From: Neisseria elongata subsp. elongata
Lineage (GTDB): Bacteria; Pseudomonadota; Gammaproteobacteria; Burkholderiales; Neisseriaceae
Direction of reading: 5' to 3'
Assembly (NCBI RefSeq): GCF_900113545.1
Contig: NZ_FOPS01000004.1
Coordinates: 167,534 to 231,533 of the forward strand
DNA: 64,000 nucleotides
The translations under genes and the position numbers were made by a program. Shown here piece by piece: positions 7,445 to 14,673 of the stretch (its first letter is position 1; every line of letters begins with the position of its first letter). The notes below the pieces were generated by a model. The model worked only from the letters and a program-made list of their open reading frames with translations. It had not been told where the DNA came from and did no database searches.

Positions 7445-8611
7445 GTGTCCAAACAGCCCGATAAATTCTTGAGCAAACCCGAACGCATCATGCTGGTCGG
7501 CATGATGCTCGATGCCGACTACACCGGCGCGCACGAAACCCGCGAACGCGCCTTTGCCGCCGCAATGGCTGAAGCGGAAGAACTCGTCCGCGCCACCGGG
7601 GGCGAACTCGTCTGCCGTCAAACCGCCAAACGCGACCGCGCCCACCCCGCCCTGTTTGTCGGCACCGGCAAGGCCGAAGAATTGGCGCAAACCGTTCGCG
7701 AACGGCAAATCGAACTGGCCGTGTTCAACCACGAACTCACCCCCACCCAGGAGCGCAATCTCGAAAAAGCCCTGCAATGCCGCGTACTCGACCGCGTCGG
7801 CCTGATATTGGCCATTTTTGCCCAAAGGGCGCAAAGCCAGGAAGGCCGATTGCAGGTCGAACTGGCGCAACTGACCCACCTATCCGGCCGCCTGGTGCGC
7901 GGCTACGGCCACCTGCAAAGCCAAAAAGGCGGCATCGGCCTGAAAGGGCCGGGCGAAACCCAACTCGAAACCGACCGCCGCCTGATCGCCCAAAAAATCA
8001 CCGCCCTGAAAAAACGGCTCGAAGCCGTCCGCCGCCAACGCGCCACCCGCCGCAAGGCGCGCGAACACGGCAGCCTGCCCACCTTCGCTCTGGTCGGCTA
8101 CACCAATACCGGCAAATCCAGCCTGTTCAACCGCCTGACCAAAGCCGACATCTTGGCCAAAAACCAACTCTTCGCCACACTGGACACTACCGCCCGCCGC
8201 CTGTATCTCAACCCGTCGGCCAGCATCATACTCACCGATACGGTGGGCTTCGTACGCGACCTGCCGCACGGCCTGGTGGCCGCCTTCTCCGCCACGCTGG
8301 AAGAAACCGCATTGGCCGATGTACTGCTGCACGTCGTCGATGCCGCCCATCCGGAACACGAACGGCAGATAGACGATGTGAACGAAGTATTGCGCGAAAT
8401 CGGCGCGGGCGACGTACCGCAAATCGTGCTGTACAACAAAACCGACCTGCTGCCGCCCGAAGAACGCCGTTTCGGCGTCCTGCGCGACATACAAGGTAGG
8501 GCGGTGGCGGCCAATATTTCGGTTAAAACGGGCGAAGGTTTGGACGCATTGCGCGAAATATTGGCCGAACACGCCGTTTCAGACGGCCTGAAAAACCAAA
8601 ACACCGTTTGA
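7445..8611 (+). CDS. hflX: GTPase HflX
   Basis: HflX is a ribosome-associated GTPase that splits stalled 70S ribosomes after stress. I start at GTG 7445, preceded by GAGGAAAG at good spacing. The earlier in-frame ATG at 7316 would overlap queE and translate through a DUS. The 388-residue protein has an N-terminal HflX domain (GTGKAEELA, FNHELTPTQERNLE), the helical linker KGPGETQLETDRR, and the G domain. The latter shows G1 GYTNTGKSSLFNRL (about 217-230), G3 DTVGFVRDLP and G4 NKTD. The DUS near the end is read as SDGLKN. The family's usual partner hfq is not here. Confidence 0.93.
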   Translation: MSKQPDKFLSKPERIMLVGMMLDADYTGAHETRERAFAAAMAEAEELVRATGGELVCRQTAKRDRAHPALFVGTGKAEELAQTVRERQIELAVFNHELTPTQERNLEKALQCRVLDRVGLILAIFAQRAQSQEGRLQVELAQLTHLSGRLVRGYGHLQSQKGGIGLKGPGETQLETDRRLIAQKITALKKRLEAVRRQRATRRKAREHGSLPTFALVGYTNTGKSSLFNRLTKADILAKNQLFATLDTTARRLYLNPSASIILTDTVGFVRDLPHGLVAAFSATLEETALADVLLHVVDAAHPEHERQIDDVNEVLREIGAGDVPQIVLYNKTDLLPPEERRFGVLRDIQGRAVAANISVKTGEGLDALREILAEHAVSDGLKNQNTV

Positions 8612-8660
8612 AATACCATTACCACCGTTTTAAAAAGCACTTAACGATTAGGGAAATGTT

Positions 8661-10067
8661 ATGAAACGCCTGCTCAAATACCTGCTTGGTGCAACCGCCG
8701 TCCTGATATTGGCCGCCGTCGCCGTCCTGTATGCCGTTCCCGAATGGCTGAAACAGCGCGAAATCCGTGCCGCCGAAGCTGATTTGGCTTTGCTGGCCGC
8801 GCCGCCCGCGCCGCCGCCGTCTGCGAAAAACGGCATAGACGCATTGTGGCTGCTGCAATACCGCACAAAAGACGATGCCGAACGCGCCGATTTGATGCGC
8901 CGTTTCGGCGAAGTGATCAAATACAACCCTGATACCTTTGCGCGCCATAACGAATTGGCGGACAGATACCTGCCGCCGCCCGATGACGATATTTTGACCT
9001 TTATCGGTACGGCGGCGGAATATCTGTCCCAAATCCGTGTCAACCTGCCCAAATACCGCGCCGAAGCGGAAAAACATGCCGAACTGTTTGCCAACGTGGA
9101 CAAACTGGCCGATTACGACACTTTCGCCCCGCGCAACTGGCCGAACGATCAAGAAGATTTTACAGAAGTGGGTTTTCCGCGCTTTGAATGGCTTCTCCGC
9201 AGTCATGGCCTTGCCGCACTGGACTGGGCGCAGGGCGGGGAAGACCAAGCCTGGCAGCGTGTCTGCCGCAACATTAAAACCGGCCGTAGCCTGCTTCACG
9301 GCCGTCCGGGCCTGATTTTTCCCATGATCGGAAACGCCGTCATCCGCCGCAACACCGGACTGGCGGCGCAAATGCTGCATGAAAAACCCGAATGGGCAAA
9401 CCGCCTGCCTGCCGAATGCGGCGGCGTGTTCGATGTATTGGACGAACAGGAACAAAGCATTTGTTTGGCCATGCAGGACGAATTCCACCAAACGGGTAAT
9501 ATGTACCGCAAATTGGACGGCAAAGGTGTGCAGATGATGCAGGTATCGGAATGGCGGGAACTTATGGCTTTGGGCGACGACTCGCAAATCCGGGCAGCCG
9601 ACTTCGCATTATTGTTCCTGCCGCGCTTTGATGCAACGCACAATATGGCGCAAACCGCGCCGCATTATGCCTCTTACTGCAAACCTGAGGCCGCCGCCGT
9701 TTTGAAGGCTGATCAAAAAATACAGAGACAGCCGCAGCCGTCTGAAAAAACGTTTGCCCAAAAATGGGCATGCCTGGGCAACAGTATAGGCTGCCTGACC
9801 ACCGACGCCGCCCTGCCTTCTTTTGACGGATACGTCTACCGCCTGCAAGACACCGCCATGCAACAGCGCGCCTTTAACGCGGCCTTAGCCTTATACCGCC
9901 TGCCCGCCGAAAGCCGCCGCGCCGCCCTGGATAAAGTTTTGGCCGAACATTCCTCGCCGTCGCGCAAATTGAGATGGAACGAAAAGGAACAGGTGATTGA
10001 TTTTGATGTTTATGATTTAAACAAGATTCCCGACCCCATTCCGTTTCATCCCGATGCCGGAAGATAA
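8661..10067 (+). CDS. Membrane-anchored protein of unknown function
   Basis: This 468-residue protein has one N-terminal hydrophobic segment (about residues 7-27) that is a signal anchor or uncleaved signal peptide. A short Ala/Pro linker (LLAAPPAPPPSAKNG) and a large, probably periplasmic, mostly helical domain follow. Six or more Cys residues in the second half (CRN, ECGG, YCK, KWACLGNSIGC) suggest disulphides. A DUS is read in frame as QPSEK near residue 360. It follows hflX by 49 bp with a GGGAAA site and may share its transcript. I recognise no domain. It ends at the DUS hairpin 10072-10104. Confidence 0.8.
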   Translation: MKRLLKYLLGATAVLILAAVAVLYAVPEWLKQREIRAAEADLALLAAPPAPPPSAKNGIDALWLLQYRTKDDAERADLMRRFGEVIKYNPDTFARHNELADRYLPPPDDDILTFIGTAAEYLSQIRVNLPKYRAEAEKHAELFANVDKLADYDTFAPRNWPNDQEDFTEVGFPRFEWLLRSHGLAALDWAQGGEDQAWQRVCRNIKTGRSLLHGRPGLIFPMIGNAVIRRNTGLAAQMLHEKPEWANRLPAECGGVFDVLDEQEQSICLAMQDEFHQTGNMYRKLDGKGVQMMQVSEWRELMALGDDSQIRAADFALLFLPRFDATHNMAQTAPHYASYCKPEAAAVLKADQKIQRQPQPSEKTFAQKWACLGNSIGCLTTDAALPSFDGYVYRLQDTAMQQRAFNAALALYRLPAESRRAALDKVLAEHSSPSRKLRWNEKEQVIDFDVYDLNKIPDPIPFHPDAGR

Positions 10068-10071
10068 GGCT

Positions 10072-10104
10072 TTCAGACGGCCTCTGCATATAAGGCCGTC
10101 TGAA
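10072..10104. terminator. DUS hairpin after the unknown membrane-anchored gene
   Basis: TTCAGACGGCCT (10072-10083) and AGGCCGTCTGAA (10093-10104) form a 12-bp stem with a 9-base loop. Confidence 0.75.
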
Positions 10105-10171
10105 AATGAAGGATGAAGGGAAAAACCGTTAAAGTGATGTGAATTTTGGCTGAAGCGTGAAAGATTGAACC

Positions 10172-10678
10172 ATGAAGCAGCCTTATCTGTTGCAAACATC
10201 GCCCGATTCGCTGATTTTGTTCGATAACGGCAAAGACAATTTTTTAGCGGATTTTCATCAGGTGTTTTCGGGAGCGAAGTCGAAAGCGAACATGAAAATA
10301 TATTTGCCTTGTTTGGCACGGATGCTTTTTTATTGTGCGCGGCGGGCAGCCGACCTTGCAGGATTGGGACGGCAAAATTTATTTCTCCCTTCCTTTGCCG
10401 TTTCCTTTGGATTTGGCCGACGGTTGCGGCGTGATGCCGGTCGGCACGCCCGAGCCGGTTGCCGCCGAAAGGCTGCAAGCCCGGTTTGACGATAATGCCG
10501 GCTTGTCGCAGGCCCTTTTTAATTTTGCCGCCCCAAACGGCTGGGAACCGTATGATTGTTTGGCTTTGTGCATCTGCCTGTTCAACGAACAAGAGCAAGA
10601 ACGCATGAAACGGGAATTTGAGGTATGGCGTCTTTCAGACGGCCTGATCCACGCAGGAGGCCGTCTGAAAAAACAGTA
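10172..10678 (+). pseudogene. Frameshifted gene of unknown function
   Basis: Protein-like sequence runs across all three forward frames. Frame 1 starts at ATG 10172 (MKQPYLLQTSPDSLILFDNG) and reads well to about 10265. Then the frame one base back reads EVESEHENIFALFGTDAF to about 10345. Then a third frame reads QPTLQDWDGKIYFSLPLPF through FNEQEQERMKREFEVWR. The last frame then passes through two inverted DUS copies (about 10638-10670) without a stop, so the original stop is lost too. At least two frameshifts are needed, so the gene is broken, or the assembly has errors here. I recognise no family. The style (small acidic cytoplasmic protein) resembles immunity or DUF genes found singly in Neisseria. 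Confidence 0.65.
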
Positions 10679-10736
10679 TGAAAAGAAAAATCCTGAAACC
10701 GGCAACGGGTTTCAGGATTTTCTGTATTCGGGCAGC

Positions 10737-11261
10737 CTACATCCGGCTCAATTCGCGCTGCAGGGCTTGGATATTTTGACGGCGGTCTTGGATATTGGCC
10801 GTGAGCTGGCTGGCGCGGTTTTGGTTTTTCTGCGCGCGGGCGGCACTCAGTTCGTTTTGCGCGGATGCCAAAGCCTGCTGTTCGTTGGCCAGTTCTTGTT
10901 CCAAAATGGTGCGGCGGCCGCTGCTGCCCGAAGGCTTGGGCAGGCCCGCATCGGCGGTTTGCAGCGGGGGCGCGGTACGTATCGGCGCATTGGCGGCGCG
11001 GTTCGTACTCATGGAGGCGCGCCTCGGCGATGCCGGAGCAGCAGAGGCCTGGGCGGCCGGTTCGCGCGGCGGCGGTGCAACGCGCGGGGCGATGCTGGTA
11101 TAGCTGCCTATCCTCGGCAGGTCGGGCGTATGGCAGTTGGCCGAAGGGCGCGAGGTATAGACGGTTACGCCGCCGACGTTGCATTCGTACACTTTGGCTC
11201 CGGCCGGCAGCGAGGCGGCGGATATGGCGGCGATGATGCTGTATTTGATGATGCTGTTCAT
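10737..11261 (-). CDS. DUF4124-type periplasmic protein with C-terminal coiled coil
   Basis: I start at 11261, where MNSIIKYSIIAAISAASLPAGA forms a proper signal peptide cleaved near residue 22. The in-frame codons upstream (to 11294) lie inside yheS. The 174-residue precursor has a short DUF4124-like domain (KVYECNVGGVTVYTSRPSANC, about 23-45) and a long Pro/Ala-rich linker (about 60-125). The C-terminal helix is Gln/Ala-rich and likely a coiled coil (TILEQELANEQQALASAQNEL). It starts 5 bp after the yheS stop, so the two are co-transcribed. Function is unknown; such proteins are periplasmic. Confidence 0.8.
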   Translation of the reverse strand: MNSIIKYSIIAAISAASLPAGAKVYECNVGGVTVYTSRPSANCHTPDLPRIGSYTSIAPRVAPPPREPAAQASAAPASPRRASMSTNRAANAPIRTAPPLQTADAGLPKPSGSSGRRTILEQELANEQQALASAQNELSAARAQKNQNRASQLTANIQDRRQNIQALQRELSRM

Positions 11262-11265
11262 AAGT

Positions 11266-13185
11266 TTATCCCCGGAATTCTGTTTCAACGGCATGGTTTA
11301 TCTGTTCCAATTCTTCCTGCCATGCCAGCCAGTTTTCCTCTTGTTTTTCTAATTTTACTTTAGTTTCCGCCAATTGTGCGAGGGTCTGCTGCAATTTGGC
11401 TTTGTTGGCATCGGAATAGGCGTCTTCCTGTGCCAAAAATGCTTCACAGGCCGTCTGAATTTCGCTAAGGGCGGCGATTTCTTTTTCGGCTTGGTCGATT
11501 TTCTGCTGCAAGGGTTTGCCGAGGCGGGCTTTTTCTTGGCGGATTTGCGCTTCGATGCGCTTGGCATCTTTGCGATTGCGGCTTTGCGCCGAAGCGGCGG
11601 GCGCGGCGGCGGCGTTTTCTTGTGCCAAACGGTAACGGCGGTAGTCTTCCAAATCGCCGTCAAACGTTTTCAGACGGCCTTGTTCTATCAGCAGGAAGCT
11701 GTCGGTGGTGGCTTCGAGCAGGCTGCGGTCGTGCGAGACGACAATCAGCGCGCCTTGAAAACTTTGCAATGCGAGCGTGAGTGCGTGGCGCATGTCCAAA
11801 TCGAGATGGTTGGTCGGTTCGTCCAACAGCAGCAAATTAGGCTTCTGCCACACAATCATCGCCAATGCCAGCCGCGCCTTTTCGCCGCCGGAAAACGGTT
11901 CGGTTTTCTGCAGGGCGGCATCGCCGACAAAGTTGAAGCTGCCGAGGAAGTTGCGGATTTCCTGTTCGCGCACATCGGGGCTGAGTTTTTGGATGTGCCA
12001 CAGCGGGCTTTGGTCGGGACGCAGTGTATCGAGCTGGTGTTGGGCGAAATAACCGATATTGAGCTTGTCCGAGCGGACAATCCGGCCGGACAAGACATTC
12101 AGTTCGCCCGCCAGCGTTTTGATAAAGGTCGATTTGCCGCTGCCGTTTACCCCCAAAAGGCCGTAACGCGCACCGCTTTCCAGCGACAGGTCGATGCCGT
12201 GCAAAACGGGTTCGCCGCCGTAGCCCAAATCGGCTTTGTCCAGTTGCAGCAACGGATTGGGCAGGTGGGCGGGGCTGTCGAATTCAAACGAAAACCCGCT
12301 GTCGAAGTGTGCCGGCGCGATGCGTTCGAGCTTGTCCAAGGCCTTCATGCGGCTCTGCGCCTGCACGGCTTTGGTGGCCTTGGCTTTGAATCGGTCGATA
12401 AAGGATTGCAGGTGTTTGATTTGCGCCTGCTGTTTGAGGTAGGCCGCCTGCTGTTGTGCCAAGCGGCGGGCGCGTTCGGCCTGGTAAAAATCGTAATTGC
12501 CGCCGTAAAGCGTGAGCTTTTGATCGGAAAGTTCGACGGTCTGCGTCGTGGTGGCGTTGAGAAAATCGCGGTCGTGCGAAATGATGATTTGGGTGCAGGG
12601 CAAGCCGGACAGATGGTTTTCCAGCCATAACACAGTTTCCAAATCGAGATGGTTGGTCGGTTCGTCCAGCAGCAGCAAATCGGCGCGGCACATCAGCGCC
12701 TGCGCCAGATTGAGGCGCATCCGCCAGCCGCCGGAAAAGGATTTGACCGGCCGGCCATGTTCTTCTTGGGAAAAACCCAAGCCGCTTAACAGTTTGGCAG
12801 CGCGGGCGGGCGCGCTGTAAGCATCGATTTCTTCCAATTTGGCATGATATTTGGCCTGTTTCATACCGTCGTTTTTTGCTTCGGCTTCGTGTAAGGCCGT
12901 CTGAAAAAGCTGCAATTCCCCGTCGCCCTGCAAAACATAATCCAGCGCGGATATGTCCAGCGCGGGCGTTTCCTGGGCAACGGCGGCGGTTTTCCAGTGT
13001 TTCGGAATGGAAACATCGCCTTTGTCTGCTGTGATTTCGCCTTTGAGCAGGGCGAAGAGGCTGGATTTGCCGCTGCCGTTTTTGCCGATCAGGCCGACGC
13101 GGCGGCCGGGGGCGAGGGAGAGGGCGGCTTGGTCGAGCAGCACTTTTAGGCCGCGTTGCAGGGTGAGGTTTTTGATTTCTATCAT
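11266..13185 (-). CDS. yheS: ABC-F family ATPase YheS
   Basis: ABC-F proteins act on the ribosomal E site and are cytoplasmic and not transporters. The 639-residue protein has two ABC domains. Domain 1 shows Walker A GKNGSGKSS (about 34-42), signature FSGGWRMRL and Walker B LLLLDEPTNHLD. Domain 2 shows GVNGSGKST, FSGGEKARLALA and the same DEPTNHLDLD. The inter-domain P-site tether is visible (LQSFIDRFKAKATKAVQAQSRMK). A charged C-terminal coiled coil (about 540-639) completes the YheS architecture. Sequence order and length follow E. coli YheS rather than Uup, EttA or YbiT. DUS copies are read in frame (GRLKTFDGD). It is divergent from grxD. Confidence 0.93.
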   Translation of the reverse strand: MIEIKNLTLQRGLKVLLDQAALSLAPGRRVGLIGKNGSGKSSLFALLKGEITADKGDVSIPKHWKTAAVAQETPALDISALDYVLQGDGELQLFQTALHEAEAKNDGMKQAKYHAKLEEIDAYSAPARAAKLLSGLGFSQEEHGRPVKSFSGGWRMRLNLAQALMCRADLLLLDEPTNHLDLETVLWLENHLSGLPCTQIIISHDRDFLNATTTQTVELSDQKLTLYGGNYDFYQAERARRLAQQQAAYLKQQAQIKHLQSFIDRFKAKATKAVQAQSRMKALDKLERIAPAHFDSGFSFEFDSPAHLPNPLLQLDKADLGYGGEPVLHGIDLSLESGARYGLLGVNGSGKSTFIKTLAGELNVLSGRIVRSDKLNIGYFAQHQLDTLRPDQSPLWHIQKLSPDVREQEIRNFLGSFNFVGDAALQKTEPFSGGEKARLALAMIVWQKPNLLLLDEPTNHLDLDMRHALTLALQSFQGALIVVSHDRSLLEATTDSFLLIEQGRLKTFDGDLEDYRRYRLAQENAAAAPAASAQSRNRKDAKRIEAQIRQEKARLGKPLQQKIDQAEKEIAALSEIQTACEAFLAQEDAYSDANKAKLQQTLAQLAETKVKLEKQEENWLAWQEELEQINHAVETEFRG

Positions 13186-13259
13186 GTTTGAAGCTTGGGC
13201 GGATGGAGGCGGAAAAAGGCGGCATTTTACCGTTTCGCCGCCGTTTCTAAAACAAGCAT

Positions 13260-13288
13260 TTCAAATTCGTCAAAAGGATGCGTATAAT
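13260..13288 (+). promoter_or_regulatory. Sigma-70-like promoter for grxD
   Basis: TTCAAA (13260-13265) is followed after exactly 17 bases by a consensus TATAAT (13283-13288), 37 bp before the grxD ATG. Assigned by eye from element match and spacing. Confidence 0.6.
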
Positions 13289-13325
13289 GGCGCGGTTTTT
13301 TAACCGACAAATCGTTAGGAACACC

Positions 13326-13634
13326 ATGAGCATCCAAGAGCAAATCAAAGAAGTCGTTACCACCCATCCCATCGTGTTGTTTATGAAGGGTACGAAGCAG
13401 TTTCCGCAGTGCGGTTTTTCTTCCCGTGCGGTGCAGCTGCTGAACGCGGCGGGCGCGCAGTATGTTACGGTCAATGTGTTGGAAAACGCCGAAGTGCGCC
13501 AGGGCATTAAGGAATACAGCGATTGGCCGACCATCCCGCAGCTTTATGTGAACGGCGAATTTATCGGCGGCGCGGACATTTTGCAGGAAATGTATGACGC
13601 CGGTGAATTGCAGGAGTTGGTTGCCGCCAAGTAA
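13326..13634 (+). CDS. grxD: Monothiol glutaredoxin, Grx4 type
   Basis: This 102-residue cytoplasmic glutaredoxin has the monothiol CGFS active site (FPQCGFSSRAVQLL, about residue 33). The glutathione-binding block WPTIPQLYVNGEFIGGADI follows. Such proteins bind a [2Fe-2S] cluster as dimers or with BolA, and deliver Fe-S clusters. The start is ATG 13326 (MSIQEQIKEVV), matching family N-termini and preceded by AGGAAC. The frame is open further upstream to 13278, but that part overlaps the promoter. Monocistronic, with a DUS hairpin at 13647-13674. Confidence 0.95.
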   Translation: MSIQEQIKEVVTTHPIVLFMKGTKQFPQCGFSSRAVQLLNAAGAQYVTVNVLENAEVRQGIKEYSDWPTIPQLYVNGEFIGGADILQEMYDAGELQELVAAK

Positions 13635-13646
13635 TCCGGCAAACGG

Positions 13647-13674
13647 AGGCCGTCTGAAAAGTTTCAGACGGCCT
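13647..13674 (+). terminator. DUS hairpin after grxD
   Basis: Tight inverted DUS pair (13647-13658 and 13663-13674) with a 4-base loop, followed by GTTTTC. Confidence 0.82.
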
Positions 13675-13773
13675 GTTTTCTATTTTGGCATGATGGTTTG
13701 TGCCCTTGCCCGGCTTCAACCGTGGCGAATTGCTTTTTTGTTTTGAGAATAAGGCTAAGCGTAAAGGAAGAAT

Positions 13774-14586
13774 ATGTGGTCGTTTGAGATGGTGGCCGCC
13801 ATGCTGGCGGTCGGGGCGGCGGCGGGTGTGATTGCGGGGATGTTCGGCGTCGGCGGCGGCACGATTTTGGTACCGCTGGTGCTGTGGATTTTGCAGATGC
13901 AGGGTGCGGAAAACTTTCAATACGCCCAGCATATCGCCATCGGCACGTCGTTCGCCGTGATGGTGTTCACGTCGTTTGCCAGCGCGAGGGCGCAGTATAA
14001 GCGGCAGGCGGTGGATATGGACGTGCTGCGCGCGATGGTGCCCGGGGTGCTGTGCGGTGTGGCGGCAGGGGCGTTGGTGGCGCAATATTTGCCGAACAAG
14101 GGCCTGCAGGTTTTTTTCACGCTGTTTATCGCCATTCTCGCCGTGCGTGCGTTGTTGGGCATCAAGCCTACGCCTGAGCGGCAGTTGCCCGGCAGGGGCG
14201 GCTTGTTCGGTATGGGTGGGCTGTTCGGCCTGTTATCGAGCTGGATCGGTATCGGCGGCGGTTCGCTGACCGTGCCTTATTTGACTTTCTGCAATGTGCC
14301 GGTTCACCGCGCCGTCGGCACTTCGGCCGCTTTGGGCTGGCCGATTGCGGCGGCGGGTACGTTGGGTTATGCCTGGGCGGGCTGGAATCAGGGCGGTCTG
14401 CCTGAAGGTTCGGCGGGTTTCGTCTATCTGCCTGCGGTGGGCATTCTGGCCGCAGCCACTTTGCTGTCCGCGCCTTTGGGCGTGCGCCTTTCCCACAAGC
14501 TGCCTGCCGATAAGCTGAAAAAGGGTTTCGGCATCCTGCTGTTGCTGATTGCGCTGCGGATGGCGTGGAAGATTGTACAGTCGTAG
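13774..14586 (+). CDS. TauE/SafE-family (TSUP) anion exporter
   Basis: This 270-residue polytopic inner-membrane protein has about eight hydrophobic segments. It shows the duplicated TSUP motif: GMFGVGGGTILVPLV near residue 27 and SWIGIGGGSLTVPYL near residue 157. The family exports or imports small organic sulfur or sulfonate anions. Substrate cannot be told from sequence and there is no sulfur gene next door. The ATG at 13774 follows AAAGGAAG. A DUS hairpin (14621-14660) separates it from the convergent comEC. Confidence 0.9.
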   Translation: MWSFEMVAAMLAVGAAAGVIAGMFGVGGGTILVPLVLWILQMQGAENFQYAQHIAIGTSFAVMVFTSFASARAQYKRQAVDMDVLRAMVPGVLCGVAAGALVAQYLPNKGLQVFFTLFIAILAVRALLGIKPTPERQLPGRGGLFGMGGLFGLLSSWIGIGGGSLTVPYLTFCNVPVHRAVGTSAALGWPIAAAGTLGYAWAGWNQGGLPEGSAGFVYLPAVGILAAATLLSAPLGVRLSHKLPADKLKKGFGILLLLIALRMAWKIVQS

Positions 14587-14620
14587 CCGTGCCGCCCGGT
14601 ATCGGAGGTTGGCGGTAAAA

Positions 14621-14660
14621 AGGCCGTCTGAAAAGCCGGAAACAGCTTTTCAGACGGCCT
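14621..14660. terminator. DUS hairpin between converging tauE-like gene and comEC
   Basis: Inverted DUS copies at 14621-14632 and 14649-14660, with a run of A before and T after. Suited to bidirectional termination. Confidence 0.82.
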
Positions 14661-14673
14661 TTTGCCGTGTCAT

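Noticed and set aside
10679..11363. Continuation of the third frame of the pseudogene through the DUF4124 gene
   Set aside because: Beyond the DUS pair the translation is antisense to a signal-peptide gene and loses protein character.
11374..12630. Long forward open frame (418 codons) opposite yheS
   Set aside because: It is the antisense shadow of a strongly conserved ABC-F gene, with low-complexity translation and no ribosome-binding site.
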